NCBI GenBank assembly: GCA_050124735.1
Contig: JASFEQ010000111.1
Coordinates: forward strand, 1 to 11,284
Reading direction: 5' to 3'
Length of the DNA stretch: 11,284 nucleotides
Source of the DNA: JASFEQ01 sp050124735
Lineage (GTDB): Bacteria > Desulfobacterota > DSM-4660 > Desulfatiglandales > HGW-15
Each line of letters begins with the position of its first letter. Position 1 is the stretch's first letter. The notes beneath the pieces were generated by a model. The model was not told the DNA's origin. It saw nothing but the letters and a program-made list of their open reading frames with translations, and made no database searches. Shown in pieces: positions 1 to 6,433 of this stretch. A program made the position numbers and the translations under genes.

Positions 1-127
1 GGACCAACGCCGGACACCATTAATCTGAAATTTTTGAAAATCTGATCGCAAAAAACAGATTTCATCAAAAAGGCATCACTGCAAGTACATTTTTTCGACA
101 ATCTCATTTGTAATCTGCACTTTCTGG

Positions 128-191
128 AGATTCAACGTTATGGTATCGCGCACTTTCGGGGAGTAAAGTGTAACCCCAATATATTGTGTGG
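128..191. repeat. Diverged repeat, copy A (left of epoxide hydrolase)
   Basis: A 16-base block at 128-143 (agattcaacgttatgg) is identical to 1720-1735. The following stretch to about 191 also resembles 1781-1829: tatc-gcac near its start, then accccaa-atattgtg. Copy B has 45 extra bases between the two blocks. The two copies sit in the same orientation on either side of the epoxide hydrolase gene. In copy B the minus strand reads as a short open frame; in copy A the equivalent start codon is ATA and the frame is broken, so A looks like the more decayed copy. The origin is not recognised with certainty; it may be a decayed gene start or a scar of recombination. Confidence 0.5.
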
Positions 192-310
192 CCCTCCTTG
201 CTTTCATCTGATCTCTTATGCTCAATTCTAATTGACCTATCTTCTTTCTTTGAGTAGATGTTCTTTAACTCAATCAGTTTCTTTTCGACCCTCCGACCCC
301 ATAAAAGACT

Positions 311-330
311 GGGGCTGAGGTTGACGCCCC
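311..330. other. Short hairpin upstream of epoxide hydrolase
   Basis: GGGGC at 311-315 pairs perfectly with GCCCC at 326-330 around a 10-base loop. There is no following T-run, so it is not a convincing terminator. It lies among the debris upstream of the epoxide hydrolase and its role is unknown. Confidence 0.3.
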
Positions 331-378
331 GACTTGCCCAAAATGTTTCGGATAAATGAAAGTAATCAGCTGATATAG

Positions 379-444
379 GACGAGGGGATTATAAGGAAGG
401 TCATCGAGCACCTAGGTTTATGGGATATTAACGCCAGACTGCAG
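379..444 (+). pseudogene. Possible transposase C-terminal remnant
   Basis: A frame opening just after a TAG at 376-378 reads DEGIIRKVIEHLGLWDINAR. The segment 'I-K-I-x-HLGLWD' is the characteristic tail of a group of bacterial transposases (IS91/Y2-like and related), recalled here from family knowledge and not searched. No upstream transposase domain is visible because the frame is closed by several stops before 376. The remnant continues in frame, without a stop, into the ATG of the epoxide hydrolase at 496, but the ribosome site directly before 496 shows that gene starts independently. It suggests an insertion sequence once sat immediately upstream. Confidence 0.35.
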
Positions 445-495
445 CCTCTCACCCTAAAAAGTGAATCTTATCAGGTATCCTGGAAGGAGCATCTT

Positions 496-1650
496 ATGGC
501 ATATTTTTCGGTCAAGCCTTTTCGCATTCACGTCAGTGACGAGATACTTTCCGATCTGCGGGAACGTTTGAAACACACGCGCTGGCCGGATGAAATACCC
601 AACGCGGGCTGGACATACGGTACCAATCTAGCCTACCTCAAGGCCCTTGTCGCCTACTGGCGCGATCAGTTCGATTGGCGCAAGCAGGAAATTGAACTCA
701 ACCGCTTTCGCCAATACGTGGTGCCGATAGCAGGCATTGATCTTCATTTTGTTCACGAGCCAGGCCGTGGACCAAACCCCATGCCGCTGCTCATATCTCA
801 TGGTTGGCCAGGATCCGTCTTGGAATTTCACAAGTTAATCCCCATGCTCACCGACCCGGAACGATTTGGCGCCGACCCAGCCGATAGCTTCACCGTGGTG
901 GCCCCTTCCCTTCCCGGCTACATCTTTTCGTTCAAGCCTAATCAACAACGCTTCAGCGTAGAGCAGATTACGCAGGTCTTTGCCCAGCTGATGACGGATG
1001 TCCTGGAATATCGTCATTTTGGCGCCCAAGGCGGTGACTGGGGCGCATTTGTGACAAGTCGGCTGGCCTGCGACATGCCAAAGCAATTATACGGCATTCA
1101 TCTGAATTTTTTGGCGGTGCCGCGCGATCCAACTGCGCACAAAAATCCCACTGACGAGGAACGCCGATACTTCGAGGAACTCAAACGCTTTGTAAAGGAA
1201 GAAATCGGCTATCAGTGGATCCAGGGCACCAAACCCCAAACCCTCTCCTATGGCTTGACCGACTCTCCGGTAGGCCTGGCCGCTTGGATCGTGGAGAAGT
1301 TTTACGCCTGGAGTGACTGCCGGGGGGATCTTGACGCCTGCTTTGGCCGGGACACCATCTTGAGCAACATCACGCTTTACTGGGTGACCGGAGCTATCGG
1401 TTCGTCCTTTTGGCCATATTATGCTCGCCTTCACGGCCCCTGGCCAGTAACCAAAGACCGCCGCATCGAGGTCCCCACCGGTTACGTGGAGTTTCCCAAA
1501 GAGATCCTACGACCGCCTCGTTCAGTGGCCGAAAAAGTCTATAATATCCAGCGTTGGTCGGTCAAGCAGCGGGGCGGGCACTTCGCTGCCCTGGAGCAGC
1601 CCGAGGTGTTGGCCGATGAGATCAGAGCTTTCTTTCGGCAGTTCCGGTGA
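496..1650 (+). CDS. Epoxide hydrolase, microsomal/EHN type (alpha/beta hydrolase)
   Basis: A 384-residue protein expected to hydrolyse epoxides to vicinal diols through a covalent ester intermediate. The N-terminal EHN region (about 5-110, with the 'TRWPDE' motif) precedes an alpha/beta-hydrolase core. The oxyanion-hole motif HGWPGS is at 102-107, the nucleophile Asp181 lies in GGDWG, and the catalytic His362 lies in GGHFAALEQPE. Glu336 in FPKE is 26 residues before the His, where microsomal epoxide hydrolase has its charge-relay acid. Tyr239 (in GYQWIQGTKP) matches one of the two epoxide-polarising tyrosines; the second is probably in WPYYARL around 306-312. I see no signal peptide or N-terminal membrane anchor, so it is probably cytosolic. 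The start is supported by GGAAGGAG six bases before the ATG. It stands alone, flanked by diverged repeats and a possible transposase remnant, and looks more GC-rich than the genes to its right, which suggests acquisition by transfer. The physiological substrate is unknown. Confidence 0.92.
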   Translation: MAYFSVKPFRIHVSDEILSDLRERLKHTRWPDEIPNAGWTYGTNLAYLKALVAYWRDQFDWRKQEIELNRFRQYVVPIAGIDLHFVHEPGRGPNPMPLLISHGWPGSVLEFHKLIPMLTDPERFGADPADSFTVVAPSLPGYIFSFKPNQQRFSVEQITQVFAQLMTDVLEYRHFGAQGGDWGAFVTSRLACDMPKQLYGIHLNFLAVPRDPTAHKNPTDEERRYFEELKRFVKEEIGYQWIQGTKPQTLSYGLTDSPVGLAAWIVEKFYAWSDCRGDLDACFGRDTILSNITLYWVTGAIGSSFWPYYARLHGPWPVTKDRRIEVPTGYVEFPKEILRPPRSVAEKVYNIQRWSVKQRGGHFAALEQPEVLADEIRAFFRQFR

Positions 1651-1682
1651 GGAACCGCAAGCGCCATCCGAAAAACTTTCGA

Positions 1683-1820
1683 TTAGCATATGAATACTGC
1701 AATCAATCTTGATTCAGGCAGATTCAACGTTATGGCAATATCTTTTGCGATGAAGGAGGTGCCTTTTAGATGATTATCAAGTATCATGCACTTTTCAATG
1801 GCAGTAACGGACCCCAACAT
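1683..1820 (-). pseudogene. Short fragment resembling an IclR-type N-terminus
   Basis: A 45-codon minus-strand frame starts with ATG at 1818-1820 and reads MLGSVTAIEKCMILDNHL, then a helix-turn-helix-like stretch 'FIAKDIAITLNLPESRL' (residues 23-39), ending AVFIC. The layout 'SV-AIE--MIL' followed by 'IA--LNLP-S' resembles the beginning of IclR-family regulators, which often control aromatic and acyl-CoA degradation genes. An intact member would be about 250 residues, so this would be a truncated remnant. It coincides with repeat copy B. GAGGAA lies 14 bases before the ATG, too far for a good ribosome site. The family assignment is by eye and weak; it could be a different HTH protein or chance. 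Confidence 0.25.
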
Positions 1821-1829
1821 ATTGTGGGT
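1720..1829. repeat. Diverged repeat, copy B (right of epoxide hydrolase)
   Basis: Second copy of the repeat described at 128-191. It has an identical 16-base block (1720-1735), then 45 bases absent from copy A (1736-1780), then a similar block (1781-1829). The pair brackets 496-1650, so it could mark the edges of an inserted segment or two decayed paralogous gene starts. Confidence 0.5.
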
Positions 1830-2119
1830 TTACCAGTTTCCTCTTCGGGCTAAAATCGTCGATTCTGTGAGCCAATTCTTCTTGACTAAAGAGGCTTTTT
1901 GTCGTTCTATAAAGTAAAAATTCTCTCTCCAACCTTTGATATTTTTTTAGGGTTTTGCTATGGACAAAAACCTCAAAATGTGCCCACCTACCTTCTGACG
2001 GGATGCAATCCGTCCTGTTGGAGTCTCAAACCTATAAATACAATTGCATTCTTTACGACATTAATTTTTATCTGCCCATTTGGTCTAAAAGGGCTTGGGG
2101 GAGAAAGGAGGGAAGGAAA
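1830..2119. other. Leader region of the universal stress protein gene
   Basis: No gene is supported here. An imperfect hairpin at 1997-2014 (GAC-g-GGAT / ATCC-GTC around GCA) lies about 105 bases before the downstream start. A weak promoter-like pair, TTGACT at 1882-1887 and TATAAA at 1908-1913, has a 20-base spacer, too long to trust. An upstream ATG at 1955 is in frame with the downstream gene, but the 55 residues it would add look like translated non-coding DNA. Confidence 0.4.
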
Positions 2120-2581
2120 ATGTATAAAAAAATAATGGTCCCATTAGATGGCTCCGAGCTTGCTGAGTGTGTTCTCCCTCATGTGGAGGCTTTTATTAAG
2201 GGATCAAACACAAGTGATGTCATTTTGGTTCGTGTGGTGGAGCCTGAGATATCATATAGTGGAGAATATGTTATTTCCCCCGAAGTGATAGCGAAATGGG
2301 AATCAGAAATGAAATCTTTTGCCAAAGACTACCTCGACAAGATTGTGAACCGGCTCAAACATGAGGGGACGACACTGCATGCTGAGGTTATTGTAGGGAG
2401 GGTAACGGAAAGCCTTGCCAATTACGCTGTGGAGAATGATATCGATCTTATTATTATTGCAACTCATGGGCATTCTGGGGTAACACGTTGGGTCAGGGGA
2501 AGCGTAGCTGATAAGATCCTCCGTTCTGCAGATGTGCCGGTTTTAATGGTACGAGCCCCAGGTACTAAAGGAGGGATTTAA
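2120..2581 (+). CDS. Universal stress protein, UspA family
   Basis: A single Usp domain of 153 residues, the normal length for the family. These are cytoplasmic, usually dimeric nucleotide-binding proteins linked to stress and growth arrest; the specific role here is unknown. The N-terminus MYKKIMVPLDGSELAE gives the first beta strand and the Asp10 nucleotide-binding loop. Near the C-terminus ATHG (114-117), nine residues, then GS (127-128) is the ATP-binding signature G-2x-G-9x-G(S/T), with Ala in place of the first Gly, followed by the typical VPVLMVR strand. I chose the ATG at 2120 because GGAGGGAAGG lies just upstream and because it places family homology at residue 1. It is convergent with the activase gene; a REP-like element fills the space between them. 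Confidence 0.92.
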   Translation: MYKKIMVPLDGSELAECVLPHVEAFIKGSNTSDVILVRVVEPEISYSGEYVISPEVIAKWESEMKSFAKDYLDKIVNRLKHEGTTLHAEVIVGRVTESLANYAVENDIDLIIIATHGHSGVTRWVRGSVADKILRSADVPVLMVRAPGTKGGI

Positions 2582-2585
2582 GCCA

Positions 2586-2681
2586 ATTCGGAGGGTAATT
2601 TCCTCAAAGCTGAGGCCAGGTCTCCGTTCGAGTCTTACATGTTTCAAACAAGAATCAAACGGAGACCCGACCCCCTTCTCG
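2586..2681. repeat. 96-bp REP-like hairpin element, copy 1
   Basis: This block matches 6338-6433 in the same orientation with three substitutions in 96 bases. Similarity reaches a few bases further left (atttaa-cc) into the stop codon of the Usp gene. It contains nested inverted repeats: CCTCA/TGAGG around AAGC, then an outer stem GGTCTCCGTT / AACGGAGACC enclosing TGTTTcAAACA. Read on the minus strand it begins GAAGGGGGTCGGGTCTCCGT, similar in style to the GGGGTC-type REP units mobilised by REP-associated tyrosine transposases; that link is recalled, not searched. It encodes the last 11 residues and stop of the activase. No T-run follows the stems, so it is not a classical terminator, though it may protect the 3' ends of transcripts. 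Confidence 0.85.
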
Positions 2682-3480
2682 CTTTTCCCAGTTTTTCCAG
2701 GTCAGCTTTAGCCAATAGGGCTGCCCCCAAAGCCCCCATTATTTGTGGCTCTTCAGGGGTCAGGATTGGCAGCCCAATTTCGTTTTCCATTGCTTGTTTA
2801 ATTCCCGTATTCTTGGCAACCCCACCAGTGAACACCACATCTTTCTTAAAACCAATTGACTTTCCCATTATTGCAACTCGGTGAGACATAGCCTTGTGTA
2901 TTCCTGCTAGCAAATCCTTCCGGTTCCTCCCCTCTGCTCGAAGAGAGACCACCTCCGACTCAGCAAATATGGTACAAGTGCTGCCTATCTTGCAGGGGTC
3001 TTTGCTGGTAAGAGATATGGGGCCCATGTCATCGATTTTTACATCTAGAATGCCAGCCATGACCTCCAAGAACCTTCCCGTGCCAGCAGCACACTTATCA
3101 TTCATAACAAAATTAGTGACATTACCACCATCATCAAGCCCTATGACTTTACTATCTTGACCACCGATATCGATGATAGTCCTTGCATTTGGCATAAATG
3201 AACTTACCCCTGCTGCATGGCAAATGATCTCGGTGACCGCCTTATTGGCGAAAGAAACTGCTCTCCGTCCATAGCCGGTTGAGATTATATATTCCAAGTC
3301 ATCAAACGAAAGCCCCACCTTTTCTAGTGCTTTCCTGAGTACCGAATCTCCTGACTGAGCTACGCTATGGCCAGTAGGGATAACAGAAAAGCAATGAATC
3401 TCTTTGGTTTTCAGAATAACGGCCTTCGCAGTGGCGGCGCCCATGTCAACACCGGCTACTATCGATGATTCCTGTTTCAA
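2644..3480 (-). CDS. (R)-2-hydroxyacyl-CoA dehydratase / benzoyl-CoA reductase-type activase (ASKHA ATPase)
   Basis: A 278-residue HgdC/BcrA-D-type protein. As a homodimer bridging one [4Fe-4S] cluster, such activases use ATP hydrolysis to push a single low-potential electron into the partner dehydratase or reductase. Visible motifs are the first phosphate loop GVDMGAATAKA (10-20), DIGGQDSK (104-111), NDKCAAGTGRFLE (127-139) with Cys130, CTIFAESEVV with Cys169, and FTGGVAKN (217-224). The 39-residue spacing of Cys130 and Cys169 fits the cluster-ligating pair of the glutaryl-type activator. The start is a TTG at 3480 preceded by GAGGAG six bases away; the next ATG (codon 13) would destroy the phosphate loop. 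It is last in the operon, 10 bases after the dehydratase gene. The final residues RRGSGLRLILV come from a REP-like repeat. One activase alone argues for the homodimeric dehydratase type, as class I benzoyl-CoA reductases use two. Confidence 0.93.
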   Translation of the reverse strand: MKQESSIVAGVDMGAATAKAVILKTKEIHCFSVIPTGHSVAQSGDSVLRKALEKVGLSFDDLEYIISTGYGRRAVSFANKAVTEIICHAAGVSSFMPNARTIIDIGGQDSKVIGLDDGGNVTNFVMNDKCAAGTGRFLEVMAGILDVKIDDMGPISLTSKDPCKIGSTCTIFAESEVVSLRAEGRNRKDLLAGIHKAMSHRVAIMGKSIGFKKDVVFTGGVAKNTGIKQAMENEIGLPILTPEEPQIMGALGAALLAKADLEKLGKARRGSGLRLILV

Positions 3481-3486
3481 TCGTTA

Positions 3487-3492
3487 CTCCTC
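3487..3492 (-). promoter_or_regulatory. Ribosome binding site fixing the TTG start of the activase
   Basis: GAGGAG on the minus strand lies six bases before TTG (3478-3480) and overlaps the TGA stop of the upstream gene (3491-3493), so translation of the two genes is probably coupled. Confidence 0.7.
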
Positions 3493-4894
3493 ATGCTGCG
3501 ACAGACGCCTTTTTAGCTCTCAGCATATCAGCAAATGTCTCCACTCTGGTTCTCAAGGCTTCAGCACTATAGGTTCTGCTGTCAAAGTTGTCCGTTTCTA
3601 GGGGTAAGGTAGGTATTCCAATATTTTCGTCCACCCACTTTCTAAGAAAGTGAGAGGTAATAGCCAATGGACGGCAATTATATATGTAATTCCAAATGAT
3701 ACCATCTAGGTGGAAATCTTCAATTGCCTTTGCAGTTCGTTGGACAAAACCATAGGAACTGTGGAAGAAACCAACTCTCATTTCTCTTTCAGCTATTGTT
3801 TCGCCCAGGGTCTTATAAGTCGTTTTAGATTTGGCTTTGGGTGGCGGTGAGCTAAAAAGTGTCGCACAATTAGCCAAACCTGCATCCTCTATCATGCGCG
3901 TAATACTGGCATCGGAATAATGTGTAAGAATAGTCATCACCCTAGGAGCTCCCTTTTCTACCACTCCAATACCTTCATCAACCCTTCTCTTAATCTCCTG
4001 ATTCAGGATGTCTATAGCACCGGGGCCTTCACTCATAGCCCTACCCGTACAGCCACTCGTAAGCCACATGGCTAACCCTACTTCCGCCTGACTAATCGGC
4101 ATTGGATCAGCCTTTATAAGCTCACCACAATGGCCTATACCACTATAGAGATAACGACTAATGGATATAGCCTTGTCCCAAGCATCACGGGTTATCTCTA
4201 TTCCCAGGATTTCTTTAACTCTATCAAAGAGTTCGTTTAACTGTGCACCCAGAAACTCCACTCGTTTTGATTGGTAAGCAGGATATTCGCCCCACCTGGA
4301 ATCCATTGAGCCATCAACATATATAGCTGGGTGACCATATCTTTCGTGCAAAAGTTGGTCTGTCAGGGACCCCATGTCGCAGTAATAACTGGAGGTGAGG
4401 ACCAGGTCCGGAATGGGGATTATTCCTTTGGCCAGACCCCCGACCCTGATCTGTTGCAGTGAACACAGCCCATGGCCGGGCGGCAAGCCATCCTCTTCCC
4501 CTGCCTCGAGGATGGGCGTAAGTTTGTTAAAGATTTGACCCATAGTATGGCATAGCACCACATCAGGGCATGCGCTATATATTATGTCCGGCGCAGCTGC
4601 TTTAATGGCCAGACCCGGCCCTTGGATAGTGGGGAAGCCATAGTAAACCACTTTTTTCCCTTCATCCCGGGCCAAGACCAGGTCAAGAAGCTCCTTAAGC
4701 CATGCTCCCAACAGCTTCCTCACTCCCATAAGTTCCACATCATGGTTCTTCCTGACCCAGCTTTCGGCGGATTTCATATCGTCGGGCCCCAATTCCAGTC
4801 TCCGAAATGCCTTCTCGATCCTGGCTCTTTCCTTATCAATCTCCTCGACCTCGAATCCACAAATTCTGAGTAGATCATCGTAATAGTCAGCCAT
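3491..4894 (-). CDS. 2-hydroxyacyl-CoA dehydratase / benzoyl-CoA reductase family subunit (larger)
   Basis: A 467-residue member of the HgdAB/BcrBC fold, presumed to pair with the 380-residue subunit encoded just upstream and to carry a [4Fe-4S] cluster. Family marks are CSLQQIRVGG with Cys144, the IPDLVLTSSYYCDMG segment with Cys172, SGCTGRA around Cys282, NYIYNCRPL with Cys407, and the C-terminal pattern IPTLPLETDNFDSR-YS-E-LRTRVETFADML (427-458), which is highly characteristic. Probable cluster ligands are Cys109 or Cys115, Cys144 and Cys407; this is inference. The ATG follows GGGAGGAAATAAGAA, in which the TAA is the stop of the preceding gene, three bases away in the same frame. In this family the electron delivered by the activase generates a ketyl radical that expels a 2-hydroxyl group or reduces an aromatic ring. 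The sequence does not tell these apart. Confidence 0.9.
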   Translation of the reverse strand: MADYYDDLLRICGFEVEEIDKERARIEKAFRRLELGPDDMKSAESWVRKNHDVELMGVRKLLGAWLKELLDLVLARDEGKKVVYYGFPTIQGPGLAIKAAAPDIIYSACPDVVLCHTMGQIFNKLTPILEAGEEDGLPPGHGLCSLQQIRVGGLAKGIIPIPDLVLTSSYYCDMGSLTDQLLHERYGHPAIYVDGSMDSRWGEYPAYQSKRVEFLGAQLNELFDRVKEILGIEITRDAWDKAISISRYLYSGIGHCGELIKADPMPISQAEVGLAMWLTSGCTGRAMSEGPGAIDILNQEIKRRVDEGIGVVEKGAPRVMTILTHYSDASITRMIEDAGLANCATLFSSPPPKAKSKTTYKTLGETIAEREMRVGFFHSSYGFVQRTAKAIEDFHLDGIIWNYIYNCRPLAITSHFLRKWVDENIGIPTLPLETDNFDSRTYSAEALRTRVETFADMLRAKKASVAA

Positions 4895-4897
4895 TTC

Positions 4898-6040
4898 TTA
4901 TTTCCTCCCAACGGTTTCCATAAAGGTTTCGATACGGGTTCGCATCTGTCCTGCTTCTGCCGCATCATAGTCTGACTCCACGGTAAGCATGGATAGACCT
5001 GTCTCTTTCTTTAATATATCAGGAAAATAATAGGATGCTAGCTTATAGGACTCCCGGTACATGAGTTGATACCAAATAACCCCCGCAACCTTAAAATCCT
5101 TTGCCACCTGAACCAGAAAATCGAACCTCTCTCTGTTTGGTCTAAACCAAGCAGGAGGCACCCTCTGCCAGAAGTAGCAATCCGCCAAATTACCCATAAG
5201 ATCACCATCGGTTTTTACACTTTCCCAGTAGGGTCTTAACCCCTCAGCAAACTCCTCAATAACAATAACCCCGCCAGCTTCCTCTACTATGTCGAGGATT
5301 TTACGGTCTCCCAGGGCCAATGTTGAGCCGGTTAAAAGAATCCTAGGACCCTCCTGAGATGGAATGCTCTTTTCCTCTAGCTCCTCATAAACCGACTCAA
5401 GTACCTCCACCATAAATCTCTTATCAGCAAAGAAGGACCCATGATTAAGGGCTATAAAGTCTTTGCTGCTTAAGGGTATTGGCATCGATTTTCGCATCAG
5501 GCTTATCTTTCTCAAAAGCTCTCTTTCCCTATTACATAACTGGATGGCTTCCCTAAGTTTTGAATGGGTTATCTCCACTCCAGTTAGTTCCTCAAGTTTC
5601 CCTTTAAGCCTGGTTGTCCCATCAAGATAATAATCAAGGGCATGCTTATCTTTCTTATGGGGGACACCGAAGGGGAATATCTCAATATCTGTGTTATAGT
5701 CTAAAACATCTGAGATAGAACGAACATGGTTATCTGTTATTGGGATCGTGAGAATATCGATAATGTTATAGTAGGGGTCATCCCCCGATACCGCATAGCC
5801 AATCTGAGCACGGCAAAATGTATCTAACCAGCGATTAATATATGCGCCAGCAAGTTCCACAACAGAATGATCTCCACCCCGAACAAGACATATTGGTATC
5901 GCTCCGCAGGCTAACACAAGTTCTTCTGGTAGGTAGCCCCCAGGCGTGTAGCCAACAATCTTATGCCCTTCGAGCCTAGCCTTCTCCAAATCGACCATCC
6001 TAGCCTTCAAATGAGAAGAAAGCTTCTCCATTGCTTCCAT
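4898..6040 (-). CDS. 2-hydroxyacyl-CoA dehydratase / benzoyl-CoA reductase family subunit (smaller)
   Basis: A 380-residue HgdB/BcrC-type subunit, first gene of the dehydratase operon. GYTPGGYLPEELVLACGAIP (30-49) is the typical opening of the N-terminal Rossmann-like domain. Cys45, Cys76 (DTFCRAQIGY) and Cys288 (ADCYFWQRVP) are spaced 31 and 212 residues apart, which fits three cluster ligands in this fold. A second domain starts near GPRILLTGSTLALGD (231-245), and the end reads LTVESDYDAAEAGQMRTRIETFME, the common C-terminal signature. The ATG has GGAG seven bases upstream within AAAGGAAAAGGAG. It is coupled to the larger subunit by a three-base gap. Whether the pair is a dehydratase or a dearomatising reductase is open; the single short activase downstream favours a dehydratase. 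Confidence 0.9.
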   Translation of the reverse strand: MEAMEKLSSHLKARMVDLEKARLEGHKIVGYTPGGYLPEELVLACGAIPICLVRGGDHSVVELAGAYINRWLDTFCRAQIGYAVSGDDPYYNIIDILTIPITDNHVRSISDVLDYNTDIEIFPFGVPHKKDKHALDYYLDGTTRLKGKLEELTGVEITHSKLREAIQLCNRERELLRKISLMRKSMPIPLSSKDFIALNHGSFFADKRFMVEVLESVYEELEEKSIPSQEGPRILLTGSTLALGDRKILDIVEEAGGVIVIEEFAEGLRPYWESVKTDGDLMGNLADCYFWQRVPPAWFRPNRERFDFLVQVAKDFKVAGVIWYQLMYRESYKLASYYFPDILKKETGLSMLTVESDYDAAEAGQMRTRIETFMETVGRK

Positions 6041-6337
6041 AGTTTGCTCCTTTTCCTTTGCATGTTCGAATTGTGTATCTCCCGAAATGTGCGTTACGAC
6101 TCAGCTGCTATAAGTCATTACCCAAAACATACTCCGAAAAGTTATGCCTTGCATTACAATCTTATACCTTGAAGGGGCCACATTTCTGCTTCAGTTTTTC
6201 GTCATTGCGGTTGGTATTTATATATATCGCAAATTAGGGCCGTTTTAGAAGTTGTGATATTGACGTCCGCTAAGGCATATCCAACAAAAAACCAGGTATT
6301 CCCCGAAACGCCATAAACGAGTTTTTATATTTAACCC
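6041..6337. other. Gap between mutase and dehydratase genes
   Basis: No gene is supported on either strand. It is AT-rich, with runs such as tatatatata near 6220-6230, and probably contains the promoter for the dehydratase operon (minus strand), but I could not fix a -35/-10 pair with good spacing. The TetR operator motif ACTGxTCGGTA seen at 10512-10540 does not recur here, so the two operons may be controlled differently. Confidence 0.5.
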
Positions 6338-6433
6338 ATTCGGAGGGTAATTTCTTCAAAGCTGAGGCCAGGTCTCCGTTCGAGTCTAACATGTTTCAAA
6401 CAAGAGTCAAACGGAGACCCGACCCCCTTCTCG
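6338..6433. repeat. 96-bp REP-like hairpin element, copy 2
   Basis: Partner of 2586-2681, same orientation, three mismatches. The outer stem GGTCTCCGTT / AACGGAGACC and inner TGTTTcAAACA are intact; one of the three changes converts the small stem CCTCA/TGAGG to CTTCA/TGAGG, a C-G to T-G change that keeps pairing only in a plus-strand transcript. This copy supplies the last eight residues and the stop of the B12-binding subunit, in a reading frame different from that used by the activase in copy 1. Confidence 0.85.

Larger units (their letters stand above)
104..388 (-). other. Start-less open frame, possible gene remnant
   Basis: The minus strand is open for 94 codons between a TAA at 389-391 and a TGA at 104-106, but I see no ATG and no convincing ribosome site. 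The translation is rich in charged residues (for example RRVEKKLIELKNIYSKKEDR near its middle) and resembles no family I know. It overlaps the putative transposase tail on the other strand and repeat copy A, where a different minus frame gives the better match to copy B. It is either chance or a decayed gene. The rest of 1-495 shows no gene. Confidence 0.15.

Noticed and set aside
1955..2119. Longer start for the universal stress protein (extra 55 residues)
   Set aside because: The added residues have no family similarity, and a strong ribosome site stands directly before the ATG at 2120, where Usp homology begins.
2586..2681. Bidirectional rho-independent terminator between the convergent Usp and activase genes
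   Set aside because: The stems are good but no T-run follows on either strand, and the same unit recurs at 6338-6433, which fits a repeat element better; a role in transcript ends remains possible.
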